Shown here piece after piece: positions 1 to 8,523 of a DNA stretch of 64,000 nucleotides; the stretch's first letter is position 1; the number at the start of each line of letters is the position of its first letter. The notes below the pieces were generated by a model that made no database searches, had not been told where the DNA came from, and saw only the letters and a program-made list of their open reading frames with translations. This DNA comes from Ruania halotolerans (lineage in GTDB: Bacteria; Actinomycetota; Actinomycetes; Actinomycetales; Beutenbergiaceae). The stretch is taken from NCBI RefSeq assembly GCF_021049285.1, contig NZ_CP088017.1:4103380-4167379 (forward strand), in the 5' to 3' direction. The position numbers were made by a program, and so were the translations under genes.

Positions 1-861
1 GAAGAACACCAGGATCGGCAACGCCATCGAGAAGAAGGCACCGGCCGAGAGGAGTTCCTCACCCTGCCCCTGGGTACCGAGCAACTGTTGCAGCTGCACG
101 ATGACCGTGGCATTCGAGGGCGCCAGGAACAGTTTGGCGATGAGCAGGTCGTTCCACACCCAGAGGAACTGCAACGTCGCGAACGCCGCGATCGCGGGCA
201 TCGCCATCGGCGCCACCAGCAACCAGAAGGTCTGGTAATGACTGGCACCGTCGATCTTGGCCGATTCCACCACGGAGTAGGGCAGCGTGGACATGTAGTT
301 GCGCAGTGTGTAGACGCACAACGGCATTCCGAAGCCGGTGTGCAGCAACCACACGGCCACGAACTCGCCGGAGATCCCGATCCCGTTCGGCCCCAGCAGG
401 TTCAGCATGGGCTGGAAGGCCACCTGGATCGGCACCACCATAACGCCCACGATGATCACGAACAGGGTCTCCTTGAACCGGAAGTTCAGGAAGGTGAAGG
501 CGTACGCCGCGAACGCGGCGAACATGATCGGCAGGATGGTCGCGGGTACCGCGACCACCACCGTGTTGAGGAACCCGACGCCCATATCTGCTGCGCCGGT
601 GAACACGCCCACGTAGTTGTTCCACGTCCAGCCCTGGCCGAACGGGTCGGCGATCACGGTCCACCAGCCGCTGGAGACGATGTCATCGCGGCTGCGCAGT
701 GAGTTGATCAGCAGGCCGAGGGTGGGGATCGACCACACGATGGCGAGCACGACGGTGACGATGATGGACGTCCAACTACGGCGCCGTCCGTCCTTCATAT
801 ACGAGGGTTGGCGCTTCACCTTGGGTTTGGGTGTTGCGGGCACTGGCGCGGTGGCGGTCAT
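1..861 (-). CDS. Carbohydrate ABC transporter permease (MalG/AglG type), C-terminus cut by window edge
   Basis: Inner-membrane permease of a sugar importer. The frame runs from an ATG at 861 to the window start with no stop, giving at least 287 residues. After a proline- and lysine-rich N-tail come TM1 (VVLAIVWSIPTLGLLINSL), further membrane segments and the binding-protein-dependent permease EAA loop (SAKIDGASHYQTFWLLVAPM), which contacts the ATPase. The ATG overlaps the stop of the next upstream permease (ATGA, 858-861), so the two are translationally coupled. It is the last gene visible in the order binding protein, permease, permease. The family is secure; the exact sugar is inferred. Confidence 0.93.
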   Translation of the reverse strand, partial: MTATAPVPATPKPKVKRQPSYMKDGRRRSWTSIIVTVVLAIVWSIPTLGLLINSLRSRDDIVSSGWWTVIADPFGQGWTWNNYVGVFTGAADMGVGFLNTVVVAVPATILPIMFAAFAAYAFTFLNFRFKETLFVIIVGVMVVPIQVAFQPMLNLLGPNGIGISGEFVAVWLLHTGFGMPLCVYTLRNYMSTLPYSVVESAKIDGASHYQTFWLLVAPMAMPAIAAFATLQFLWVWNDLLIAKLFLAPSNATVIVQLQQLLGTQGQGEELLSAGAFFSMALPILVFF

Positions 862-1991
862 CGGGCCCCCTCCTTCCGGTAGTGCCGCACCTGATAGATC
901 AGGATCGGGGTCACGAGCAGGAGGAGCACCACCACGATCGCGGACGCCCGGCCGGCTCGCTGGAACGTGAACAGCTCCTGGAAGAACAGGTTCGCGATCA
1001 CGTTCGTGCTCGCTTGCCCGTTGGTGAGCACATAGATGATGTCGAAGACCTTCAGCACCAGAATCGTCACGGTGATGAAGACCGTGATCATGGTGCCCTT
1101 GATCTGCGGGATGATCACCTGGAAGAAGACCTGCGGCTCGCTTGCCCCGTCCATCCGGGCCGCTTCCAGCGTTTCCTCCGGCACACCCTTGATACCGCCG
1201 GAGAGCAGGATCATGGCGAAGCCGGCCTGCATCCAGATGAGGATCACCATCATCAGGAACGAGTTCAACCGCAAGGTGTCGAGGCGGATCCAGTTCTGCG
1301 CATCCCCGCCGAGGGTCGTCACGATCGCATTCAAGAGACCGATGTCTTCGTTGGGGCTGTAGATCTGGATGGCCCAGATGGTCGACGCCGCCACGAACGA
1401 GATCGCCATCGGCAGGAAGATGAAACTCTTCGCCACCTTCTCACTCTGAGCAGAGAGCCGATCGGCGAACAGTGCCACGACCAGGCCGACCACCACGGTG
1501 AGCGCCGGCACCACGATCAGCCACAGTGCGTTGTTGGTGAGCGAGAGCCAGAACTCGCCACTGGCGAAGATCGCCGCGTAGTTCTCGAACCCGATATACG
1601 CCGTGCTGTCATTGTTCGCGAAGCTGTAGTTGATCGTCTGCAGCGTCGGGTAGACGAGCACGAGAGCGAGCAGGAAGAACGACGGCAGCACGAAGACGTA
1701 CGGGATCACACCCTCAGAGAGCCGCTGCGGCATCCCCTCGATGAAGACGTTCACGAAGTAGAACAGCAGTGCCGCCCCACCGACACCGGCGATCATGCCG
1801 ACAACGGCCATCAGGAGCCGATTGTCGAAGAACCATTCGGGGTAGTAGGCCAGCGCCAGGAAGACGTTCCCGGCCGCCCAGGCCACCACGACGGCACCGA
1901 CCGCACCGATGACGAGGCGCAGCGGACGGGCGCCACCGACCGTCATCGGTGGCGACTCATCGGCCGCGACAGGTGTCTGTGTCGCGGTCAC
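858..1991 (-). CDS. Carbohydrate ABC transporter permease (MalF/AglF type)
   Basis: A 377-residue permease, longer than the usual 290-320. It has two extra hydrophobic segments at the N-terminus (about residues 25-50 and 60-85) before the canonical first segment (YVFVLPSFFLLALVLVYPTL). This extended form is what I associate with alpha-glucoside (AglF-like) importers. The EAA loop reads ETLEAARMDGASEPQVFFQV. Start and stop overlap both neighbours by four bases, so it is part of a tight operon with the binding protein at 1988-3349 and the permease at 1-861. No ATPase gene is visible; one may lie beyond the window or be shared (MsiK-like). Confidence 0.93.
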   Translation of the reverse strand: MTATQTPVAADESPPMTVGGARPLRLVIGAVGAVVVAWAAGNVFLALAYYPEWFFDNRLLMAVVGMIAGVGGAALLFYFVNVFIEGMPQRLSEGVIPYVFVLPSFFLLALVLVYPTLQTINYSFANNDSTAYIGFENYAAIFASGEFWLSLTNNALWLIVVPALTVVVGLVVALFADRLSAQSEKVAKSFIFLPMAISFVAASTIWAIQIYSPNEDIGLLNAIVTTLGGDAQNWIRLDTLRLNSFLMMVILIWMQAGFAMILLSGGIKGVPEETLEAARMDGASEPQVFFQVIIPQIKGTMITVFITVTILVLKVFDIIYVLTNGQASTNVIANLFFQELFTFQRAGRASAIVVVLLLLVTPILIYQVRHYRKEGAR

Positions 1992-3349
1992 GACTCCTCC
2001 TCTTCCCCGTCAGCCGGCCAGCTGGCCTCGATCTCGGCGGTGACCTCCTCCGCCGGTTTCCCGTTCAGCCAGTCGACCATGCCGGTCCAGAACGTTCCGG
2101 CGCCCACGGCGTTCGGCATCAGGTCCGAACCGTCGAAGCGGAACACATCGGCTTCGGCCACGATCTCCGCGGTACGCCGCGTGACCTCATCCGGGTAGAG
2201 GCTGGTATCGAAGGTGGCGTGCGGGGAGAGCCACCCACCGGCCTGCGCCCACGGTCCACCGAACTCGGGCGAGGTGAGGAACTCCATGACGGCGATCGAG
2301 TCCGGGTCATTGCCGTTCATCAGCGCGGCGAGGTCGCCGCCGCCGAGGATCGGCTGATCGGTGTAGTCGCCGGAGGCCGCGCGCGGGAACACGAACAGTC
2401 CGACTTCCTCGTCCAGGTTCTCCTGGATGTCCGAGGGCATGAAACCGGTGATGAAGTTCCCCTGGCGCTCCATCAGGCACTGCGGCGGATCCTCGAATGC
2501 CGGCAGGATGGACTCGCTGAACGGTGTGGCGATGATGTTCGAGGTCCCGCCAAGCACGTTCCCCTCCGCGAACACGAGCTCACCATAGGCATCGAACGCT
2601 TCCACCACACGCGGGTCATCGAAGGGGATCTCATGCGAGGTCCACTGGTCGTAGATGTCCGGACCGTGCAGACGGAGCATGTACTCCTCGATCCAGTCCG
2701 TGCCCACCCACCCGGTGGCCTGGTCGGAGTTCCACCCCATGCACCACGGGGCGATGTCATCGGCCCGGATCTCCTCCTGGACCGCAGCGAGTTCCTCGAG
2801 GGTCTCCGGCTCGGTGTCGTAGCCACCTGCCTCGTAGGCATCGTGGGGGTACCACACGATCGATTTGACCGCCATCCGCATCGGCGCACCGTACGGGAGA
2901 CCGTCCGATGCCTCCGAGGCATCCAGGAAGCCCGGCACCAGCGTCTCCTCCAGGGCGGGAACGTCCAGGTAGAAGTTGATGGGCTCAACGGCACCCGCAT
3001 CGGCCTGCTCGATCAACCCGCCCGGCTGTGGAAAGATCGCGATGTCGGGCGCCTGACCTGAACCGGCTCGCGCACGAATGGTGTTCGTGAAGTCCTGATC
3101 GGAGGTGTACTGGATATCGATCCCGGTTCGATCCATGAACTCCTCGAGTGAAGCCTCGAAACCCTCTGCCTCCGCCCCACCGAAAGCGCCGAGCACAGTG
3201 ACTACACCATCGCCGTCGGTCTCGGCATTGTCCGCACCGGTCCCGCGATCACTCCCGCTGCCCGGCGGTTGCAGACAGCCTGCCAGGAGCAACGCTCCCG
3301 TCGCGGCCAGGCTGGTGGCCGCCACCTTCTGGCGCACAGACAGCGTCAT
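1988..3349 (-). CDS. Extracellular sugar-binding lipoprotein of ABC importer
   Basis: A 453-residue solute-binding protein of the carbohydrate (family 1) class. I chose the ATG at 3349 because GAAGGAG lies about 8 bases upstream and a lipoprotein signal follows at once: MTLSVRQKVAATSLAATGAL then LLAGC, with Cys as the lipidation site. The frame is open further upstream, but that stretch is not protein-like. Tryptophan-rich segments such as WCMGWNSDQATGW fit a sugar cleft. The tail is acidic (DGEEEES). It is the first gene of the importer operon and its stop overlaps the permease start. It is expected to be anchored outside the membrane and to deliver an oligosaccharide, probably an alpha-glucoside. 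Confidence 0.93.
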   Translation of the reverse strand: MTLSVRQKVAATSLAATGALLLAGCLQPPGSGSDRGTGADNAETDGDGVVTVLGAFGGAEAEGFEASLEEFMDRTGIDIQYTSDQDFTNTIRARAGSGQAPDIAIFPQPGGLIEQADAGAVEPINFYLDVPALEETLVPGFLDASEASDGLPYGAPMRMAVKSIVWYPHDAYEAGGYDTEPETLEELAAVQEEIRADDIAPWCMGWNSDQATGWVGTDWIEEYMLRLHGPDIYDQWTSHEIPFDDPRVVEAFDAYGELVFAEGNVLGGTSNIIATPFSESILPAFEDPPQCLMERQGNFITGFMPSDIQENLDEEVGLFVFPRAASGDYTDQPILGGGDLAALMNGNDPDSIAVMEFLTSPEFGGPWAQAGGWLSPHATFDTSLYPDEVTRRTAEIVAEADVFRFDGSDLMPNAVGAGTFWTGMVDWLNGKPAEEVTAEIEASWPADGEEEES

Positions 3350-3521
3350 CTGCAGACTCCTTCGTCCGATTGCGCAGGCCGCTACGACCCACTGCTGTGC
3401 ACGGTAGCCCTGCCTCCGGGATTCGGCATGGCCAAATCCGCCTCGATGCAGACCGTTGCCGAATCGAGACATCCAGCCGGATCGATGTGCACGTTCACAC
3501 CCCGGAACCACGGCAACAACA
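3350..3521. other. Promoter/leader region upstream of the sugar-importer operon
   Basis: Noncoding stretch between the importer operon and the lpdA terminator. It holds the ribosome site (GAAGGAG) for the binding protein. I could not pick a convincing operator or -35/-10 pair. Confidence 0.4.
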
Positions 3522-3558
3522 ACGGGCGACGGCGGAGGTGAGCTCCGCCGTCGCCCGT
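3522..3558 (-). terminator. Intrinsic terminator after lpdA
   Basis: A perfect 16-base-pair inverted repeat (3522-3537 with 3543-3558) with a five-base loop. It lies 40 bases beyond the lpdA stop. Read on the minus strand it is followed by TTGTTGTTG, a modest T-rich tail. Confidence 0.85.
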
Positions 3559-3598
3559 GGCGTTGGCATGTGGCCGGGCGCCGTGCGCCCGAGGTGAC

Positions 3599-4996
3599 CT
3601 ACAGGTTCAGCATGTGCCCGGCGATCCCGTGCACCGCTTCCTTCACGGACTCACCCAGGGTGGGGTGGGCGAAGACATTCCGGGCCACCTCATCTGCGGT
3701 GAGGTCCCACCGCTGCGCGAGGGTGAGCACCGGGAGCAGCTCGGTCACATCCGGGCCGATCAGGTGCGCGCCGATGATCTCGTTGTACTGCGCATCGGCC
3801 ACCACCTTCACGAAGCCGACAGGCTCACCCAGGCCCATCGCCTTGCCGTTCGCGGAGAACGGGAACTTGGCAACCTTGACCTCGTACCCCTTCTCCTTCG
3901 CCTGTTCCTCCGTGTAACCGAAGGAGGCGATCTGGGGCTGGCAGTACGTGGCGCGTGGGATGAAGTCGAATTCGATCTCCTGCGTCTCGGCTCCGCTGAT
4001 GGTCTCGGCGGCCACCACACCCATCGCCTCAGCGGTGTGGGCGAGCATGAGCTTGCCGGTGACGTCACCGATCGCGAAGACGTTCTCCACATTGGTGCGT
4101 CCGCGCCCGTCCACCACGATGGCGCCCCGCTCAGTGGCCACCCCGATGTTCTCCAGGCCGTAACCCTCCAGGCGCGGGGCGAACCCGATCGCGGAGAGCA
4201 GCCGGTCGGCCTCGAGCACCTGCTGCTCGCCACCGGCGGCCGGGCTCACGGTCACCTTCACACCAGAGCCGGTGTCTTCGACGGCTTCGACCTTCGTGGA
4301 GGTGAGAACCTTCACGCCGAGCTTCTTGTAGTGCCTGGCGAGTTCCTTGGAGACCTCTGGATCCTCGGTGGGCACCATCCGGTCGAGGTACTCCACGATG
4401 GTCACGTCCACACCGAAGTTCTTCATCACGTACGCGAACTCCACGCCGATGGCGCCGGAGCCGGCGATGATGACCGAACCTGGCAACTCCTCATCGAGGA
4501 TCTGCTCCTCGTAGGTCACCACGTTCTTGCTGAGTTCCACACCGGGCAACTTCTTCGTGGTGGCACCGGTGGCGATGATCAGGTGATCGAAGGTGAGCTC
4601 CGAGGTGGAGCCGTCCTCGGCGTCCACGGACATGGACGTGGGCGAGTTGATCGTGCCCCAGCCGTCCACCTCGGTGATCTTGTTCTTCTTCATCAGGAAG
4701 TGCACGCCCTTGACGATGCCGGCGGATACCTTCCGGCTGCGGGCGTGCGTGGGCCCGTAGGCCATCGAGGCATCTCCGGTGATGCCGTATTTGTCCTTCT
4801 CGTGGTTCAGCGTGTGTGCCAGTTCGGCGTTGCGCAGCAGTGCCTTGGAGGGGATGCAGCCCACGTTCAGGCACACACCACCCCAGTACTGCTTCTCCAC
4901 GACGGCGACGTTCAGCCCCTCCTGGGCCGCACGAATCGCTGCGATGTACCCACCGGGGCCTGCTCCGAGAACAACGAGGTCATAGTGTGAAGTCAC
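3599..4996 (-). CDS. lpdA: Dihydrolipoyl dehydrogenase
   Basis: A 465-residue FAD flavoenzyme that reoxidises dihydrolipoamide with NAD+. It is the E3 subunit of pyruvate, 2-oxoglutarate and branched-chain 2-oxoacid dehydrogenase complexes. Visible marks are the FAD site GAGPGG (11-16), the redox disulfide in [13 protein letters not shown] (Cys42, Cys47), the NAD site [10 protein letters not shown], the second FAD motif (VFAIGDVTG) and the catalytic His-Glu pair in HPTLGE (His444, Glu449). Length is normal. The start is GTG at 4996; TACAGT lies at 5009-5004, seven bases before it, so a leaderless mRNA is likely. It stands alone, with E1/E2 genes elsewhere, and a strong terminator follows. Confidence 0.97.
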   Translation of the reverse strand: MTSHYDLVVLGAGPGGYIAAIRAAQEGLNVAVVEKQYWGGVCLNVGCIPSKALLRNAELAHTLNHEKDKYGITGDASMAYGPTHARSRKVSAGIVKGVHFLMKKNKITEVDGWGTINSPTSMSVDAEDGSTSELTFDHLIIATGATTKKLPGVELSKNVVTYEEQILDEELPGSVIIAGSGAIGVEFAYVMKNFGVDVTIVEYLDRMVPTEDPEVSKELARHYKKLGVKVLTSTKVEAVEDTGSGVKVTVSPAAGGEQQVLEADRLLSAIGFAPRLEGYGLENIGVATERGAIVVDGRGRTNVENVFAIGDVTGKLMLAHTAEAMGVVAAETISGAETQEIEFDFIPRATYCQPQIASFGYTEEQAKEKGYEVKVAKFPFSANGKAMGLGEPVGFVKVVADAQYNEIIGAHLIGPDVTELLPVLTLAQRWDLTADEVARNVFAHPTLGESVKEAVHGIAGHMLNL

Positions 4997-5003
4997 ACTG
5001 ACG

Positions 5004-5009
5004 ACTGTA
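5004..5009 (-). promoter_or_regulatory. -10 box of leaderless lpdA promoter
   Basis: TACAGT (minus strand), then seven bases, then the GTG start. This puts the expected transcription start at the start codon. No good -35 is visible. Confidence 0.55.
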
Positions 5010-5124
5010 CTGGCGTGACGCCACCGATGCGCCCCCTCATGGTGAGCCCTGCATCACAGGCCGTGAAGCATCTCACCGAGCGCCCCCTGGGCAGGCGGCG
5101 GCATACGGTCTACGGTGGCGGGCG

Positions 5125-5670
5125 ATGTCTGGTAAACCTGCGCCGTCCGTGCGCCTGCGCCCGCTGGTCGATGCCGATGTGGCCATGCTCTCCTCATGGG
5201 CCCTCGATACCCGGTTCCGCGAGTTGGCCGAGTGGTCGCCTGATTTGTCGGTGGCCGAGTACCGGGCGTTCTGGCGTGACCTGATCGCCGCTCCGCCCCC
5301 CGGCCTGCTCCGGCTCGGGGTGGAGTGTGCAGACGAACTGTGCGGGTACGTGGATCTGCACGGGCCCTCCGAAAGCGTGAAGGAACTGGGGTTCCTGGTC
5401 GGGCCGCTGGAACGGTGGGGGCGCGGGCTCGGCACAGCCGCAGCAGCAGCCGGGCTGGCGTATGGGTTCGATTCGCTCGGGCTACAGCGCGTGTGGGCCG
5501 AGGCGTACGACACCAACTCCGCCTCCCTCCGGATCCTCGCCCGTCTCGGCATGGTCGAGATCGGACCCGGCGAGAGCGGCATGTTCGACGGCCGCCCGAC
5601 CACATATCGTCAGTTCGCGCTGAGCCGGGAGCAGTGGCTGCCCGGCCCAGTGCCGGTCTCAGCCCGATAG
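5125..5670 (+). CDS. GNAT family N-acetyltransferase (RimJ/RimL-like)
   Basis: A 181-residue protein of the GNAT_3 (RimJ/RimL) type. The start VRLRPLVDADVAMLSSWALD is the typical first strand and helix. The acetyl-CoA loop is ERWGRGLGTAAAAAGLAYGF (about 97-116), followed by LQRVWAEAYDTNSASLRILARLGM, the usual N-x-S-x-x-x-L-x-x-x-G-M ending. Such enzymes acetylate ribosomal protein N-termini, antibiotics or other small amines; nothing here shows the acceptor. TACGGT at 5111-5116 lies eight bases before the ATG, so it may be leaderless. It diverges from lpdA. Confidence 0.85.
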   Translation: MSGKPAPSVRLRPLVDADVAMLSSWALDTRFRELAEWSPDLSVAEYRAFWRDLIAAPPPGLLRLGVECADELCGYVDLHGPSESVKELGFLVGPLERWGRGLGTAAAAAGLAYGFDSLGLQRVWAEAYDTNSASLRILARLGMVEIGPGESGMFDGRPTTYRQFALSREQWLPGPVPVSAR

Positions 5671-5673
5671 CCA

Positions 5674-5704
5674 CGTTCGCGCACGACGGCCCCGCGCGCG
5701 AACG
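5674..5704 (+). terminator. Putative terminator hairpin after the GNAT gene
   Basis: Inverted repeat cgttcgcgc (5674-5682) and gcgcgaacg (5696-5704) with a 13-base loop, beginning four bases after the stop. There is no T-tract, which is common in high-GC actinobacteria. Confidence 0.5.
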
Positions 5705-5853
5705 GGTAGCCCCGTGGGGGACGCTCGAGGGCCGCTGGCGGAAAGTCGAGTCGGCTCACACAGGCACTCATCGCCTGCCACAGTGCGCAGAGGAGTTCAC
5801 GCCCGCGACGGGCCACGTGCACAAGACCGGTGCAGGTGATGCCTTCGCTCGCG

Positions 5854-5859
5854 TAAAAT
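5854..5859 (+). promoter_or_regulatory. -10 box of leaderless SDR promoter
   Basis: TAAAAT, close to the consensus and rare in this GC-rich sequence, lies seven bases before the ATG at 5867. Transcription should start at or next to the start codon. Confidence 0.65.
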
Positions 5860-5866
5860 CGTGACA

Positions 5867-7381
5867 ATGACCGACGCCTCTGTCGACGACACCGACCGCG
5901 GCGCCGGTCTCGACCCCGCGGATCTTGCGACCACCCTGCGCGTGCTCGCATCCATGGACCGGCTCGACGAGCAGCACCCTGACCATGTCGCGGTGCGGAT
6001 GGCGACGGCGGCGATGTTCAAGGCCGTCAAACGTGTGCGTCGCCGCGAGATCCGTGCTGCGATCGCCGATGCCGACAAGGCCGTGATCGCAGCGACAGCG
6101 ACGGGTGCTGCTGACCGCATCGACGACGAGACGCGCGGGATCCCGCTGGCGACCAGCACCGACGCCCCCGTCGCCGGCGAGCTGATCAAGCCCCGCAACT
6201 GCTACATCTGCAAGCAGCCGTACACGCTCGTCGACGCTTTCTACCATCAGCTATGTCCGGACTGCGCACGCTTTAGCCATGGCAAACGTGATGCGCGTAC
6301 GGACCTGGCGGGAAGGCGGGCGCTCCTCACCGGCGGCCGCGCGAAGATCGGAATGTACATCGCTCTGCGCCTGCTCCGCGACGGCGCGCACACCACGATC
6401 ACGACCCGGTTTCCGCGGGACGCGGTGCGCCGATTCTCCGCGCTCCCCGACTCCGCCGACTGGCTGCATCGTCTGCGCGTGGTCGGGATCGACCTGCGCG
6501 ACCCTGCCCAGGTGATCGGGCTCGCGGATTCCGTCGCCGCCCAGGGCCCGCTCGACATCCTCATCAACAACGCCGCGCAGACGGTCCGCCGATCGCCCGG
6601 TGCCTACTCGCTGCTCGCGGATGCGGAGCTCCGGCCGCTGCCGGACGGACCTCTGCCCGAGATGGAGACCTTCGGACGCACAGCCGATCAGCACCCGGAG
6701 GCGCTGGCAGCATCCGTGTCGGCGCACCCGCTGCTCTCGGTCGCGGCCCTCGGAGGCACGATCGCGGAGGCCGGGGGTCACGTGCTCACGGCCGAGGAGC
6801 TTGCTCACCTCGCGATGGCCCCAGGGTCGTCGTCGCTGCAGAAGCACGCCGACGGTTCGGCGATCGATGCGGGCGGACTCGTGCCCGATACCGACCGCGT
6901 GAACAGTTGGGTGCAGAACGTCGAGCACGTCGATCCGCTGGAGATGCTTGAGGTGCAGCTGTGCAACACGACGGCTCCGTTCCTGCTGACCAGTCGCCTT
7001 CGTCCGTCGATGGCCACGTCGCACGCGCGCCGAAAGTACATCGTCAACGTGTCCGCGATGGAGGGGCAGTTCTCACGCCGTTACAAGGGGCCGGGGCATC
7101 CGCACACCAACATGGCGAAGGCCGCGCTCAACATGCTCACCCGTACGAGCGCTGGCGAGATGCTGGAGACCGACGGCATTCTCATGACCGCGGTCGACAC
7201 CGGCTGGATCACGGATGAGCGCCCGCACCACACGAAGGTGCGGCTCGCGGAGGAGGGCTTCCATGCTCCCCTCGACCTCGTCGACGGCGCCGCCCGCGTC
7301 TACGATCCGATTGTCCGTGGCGAGGCCGGCGAGGATCTGCACGGCTGCTTCCTGAAGGACTACAGGCCGAACCCCTGGTGA
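5867..7381 (+). CDS. Long SDR-like oxidoreductase with N-terminal zinc-ribbon-like domain
   Basis: A 504-residue protein. An alpha-helical N-terminal region (1-105) is followed by a CxxC-x14-CxxC motif (Cys112, 115, 130, 133) that looks like a zinc knuckle. Then comes a Rossmann SDR domain with the nucleotide loop TGGRAKIG (155-162) and NNAA (about 234). An insert of roughly 120 residues follows before the second half of the domain. The usual catalytic Tyr of YxxxK is absent: the sequence reads HTNMAK, with Lys418 present and Thr in the Tyr place. A Ser is present (VSAMEG). I chose ATG 5867 over GTG 5861 because of the TAAAAT box. The family is SDR; the reaction is unknown. Confidence 0.85.
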   Translation: MTDASVDDTDRGAGLDPADLATTLRVLASMDRLDEQHPDHVAVRMATAAMFKAVKRVRRREIRAAIADADKAVIAATATGAADRIDDETRGIPLATSTDAPVAGELIKPRNCYICKQPYTLVDAFYHQLCPDCARFSHGKRDARTDLAGRRALLTGGRAKIGMYIALRLLRDGAHTTITTRFPRDAVRRFSALPDSADWLHRLRVVGIDLRDPAQVIGLADSVAAQGPLDILINNAAQTVRRSPGAYSLLADAELRPLPDGPLPEMETFGRTADQHPEALAASVSAHPLLSVAALGGTIAEAGGHVLTAEELAHLAMAPGSSSLQKHADGSAIDAGGLVPDTDRVNSWVQNVEHVDPLEMLEVQLCNTTAPFLLTSRLRPSMATSHARRKYIVNVSAMEGQFSRRYKGPGHPHTNMAKAALNMLTRTSAGEMLETDGILMTAVDTGWITDERPHHTKVRLAEEGFHAPLDLVDGAARVYDPIVRGEAGEDLHGCFLKDYRPNPW

Positions 7382-7450
7382 ACGGATCGGCCGGTGGGGC
7401 CGGGTCGGGACAGGGCAGGCATCGCCGGCGCCGGGCGAATGGGGCCAGCG

Positions 7451-7789
7451 TCAGTTCGCGGGGGCGGAGAGGTTCGCAGATGCCCAGGTGCCCAGCTGTT
7501 CGAGGATCGGCAGCAGGCTCTCGCCGCTCGGGGTGAGGGCATAGGAGACGGCGACGGGAGGGCCGGCGTCCACGGTGCGCGCGACGAGTCCCGCCTGGGC
7601 GAGCTCTACCAGACGGTCGGAGAGAACGGTGTCGCTGATGCCCGCGACAGCGCGGCGCAGGGCGACGAACGAGGAGGGTCCGGGGCCGAGGGTCGAGATG
7701 ATCATGCCGTTCCAGCGCTTGCCGAGCACGCTGAAGGCGAGGGTGAGCGCTGCATCGCACTCATGGATCTCATCGTCGATCGCGGGCAT
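7451..7789 (-). CDS. HxlR family transcriptional regulator
   Basis: A 112-residue winged-helix regulator. It carries the HxlR pattern: an N-terminal Cys (HECDAA, Cys11), LGKRWNGMIISTL, then FVALRRAVAGISDTVLSDRL and the wing ending VSYALTPSGESL. Such proteins sense reactive aldehydes or quinones, often through the N-terminal Cys, and control a neighbouring detoxifying enzyme. It diverges from the azoreductase gene at 7867, its likely target. On the minus strand TAAGAT (7801-7796) lies six bases before the ATG, so it appears leaderless, although the six bases are GGAGGC, which could also act as a ribosome site. Confidence 0.92.
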   Translation of the reverse strand: MPAIDDEIHECDAALTLAFSVLGKRWNGMIISTLGPGPSSFVALRRAVAGISDTVLSDRLVELAQAGLVARTVDAGPPVAVSYALTPSGESLLPILEQLGTWASANLSAPAN

Positions 7790-7823
7790 GCCTCCATCTT
7801 ACCGTGCTACGCTCACATGAGTT

Positions 7824-7854
7824 ACTCACTAAATCGCAGCGACTCAGTAAATCG
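7824..7854. promoter_or_regulatory. Direct-repeat operator between hxlR-like and azoreductase genes
   Basis: Two near-identical 13-mers, actcactaaatcg (7824-7836) and actcagtaaatcg (7842-7854), spaced 18 bases start to start. They lie between the divergent genes and are A/T-rich for this genome. This is a good candidate binding site for the HxlR-type regulator. Confidence 0.6.
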
Positions 7855-7866
7855 AAAGGTACGTGA

Positions 7867-8523
7867 ATGTCCCTCTTCCGCCTGGACGCCAGCATCATGC
7901 CCGCGATGTCAGCCAGCCGTTCGCTCGCCGACCTCGTCGAGTCGGAGTGGTCTACCGCCCATCCCGACTCAGTCGTCACCCGTCGTGACCTCGCGCAGGA
8001 CCCGGTGCCTGCGAACGTCTGGTCCGACGTGGTCACCTCGGGTCACCTCGCCCCCGGGGAGCGGACCGGGGAACAAGCCGCGGCTCACGCTTTCGCCACG
8101 ACGCTCGCCGATGAACTGATCGACGCCGAGGCGCTGCTGTTCGCGGTGCCGTTGTACAACTACGGCGTCTCCCAGCACGTCAAGACCTGGTTCGACGTCG
8201 CATATACCGACCCGCGCATCGATCCCACCGGCACCGCGCTGCGAGGCAAACCCGCGACTCTCGTCACGGTGCTGGGCGGCAACTACGCCGCGGGGTCACC
8301 GAAGGAGGGATGGGATCACTCCACCGGATGGCTGCGTCGCATCCTCGAGGACGTCTGGGGCCTTGACCTCCGCGTCGTCCAGCGTCCGTTCACGCTCGTG
8401 GGCGTCAACCCTGCGCTCGATGCCTTCGCCGATGTCGCGAACGAGCTCAAGGAGGACGCCGAGAGGTCCGCGCGCACCTACGGGCGTGAGCTCGCGGCAA
8501 CTCGGGAGAGCCGCGTCGCCTGA
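7867..8523 (+). CDS. azoR: FMN-dependent NADH-azoreductase / quinone reductase
   Basis: A 218-residue flavodoxin-like reductase of the AzoR/NQO type, which reduces quinones and azo compounds with NAD(P)H. Visible marks are an N-terminal strand (MSLFRLDAS), the conserved PLYNYGVSQHVKTWFDVAY segment around the FMN and active site, and VTVLGGNYAAGSPKEGWDH. The C-terminal helix is intact. AAAGG lies upstream of the ATG. It pairs with the divergent HxlR-type regulator across a direct-repeat operator, an arrangement typical of electrophile or quinone stress defence. The symbol is by family, not proven orthology. Confidence 0.87.
   Translation: MSLFRLDASIMPAMSASRSLADLVESEWSTAHPDSVVTRRDLAQDPVPANVWSDVVTSGHLAPGERTGEQAAAHAFATTLADELIDAEALLFAVPLYNYGVSQHVKTWFDVAYTDPRIDPTGTALRGKPATLVTVLGGNYAAGSPKEGWDHSTGWLRRILEDVWGLDLRVVQRPFTLVGVNPALDAFADVANELKEDAERSARTYGRELAATRESRVA

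Noticed and set aside
59-664. A 201-residue arginine-rich frame on the minus strand inside the first permease
   Set aside because: It is an out-of-phase reading of the permease gene, whose own frame gives a clear membrane protein and continues past the window edge.
831-2198. A 455-residue plus-strand frame opposite the permease
   Set aside because: Rich in His, Arg, Asp and Gly with no hydrophobic core; it is the complement of the third codon positions of the real gene.
3557-4990. A 477-residue plus-strand frame opposite lpdA
   Set aside because: The minus-strand lpdA has all its cofactor and redox motifs; the opposite frame resembles no protein.
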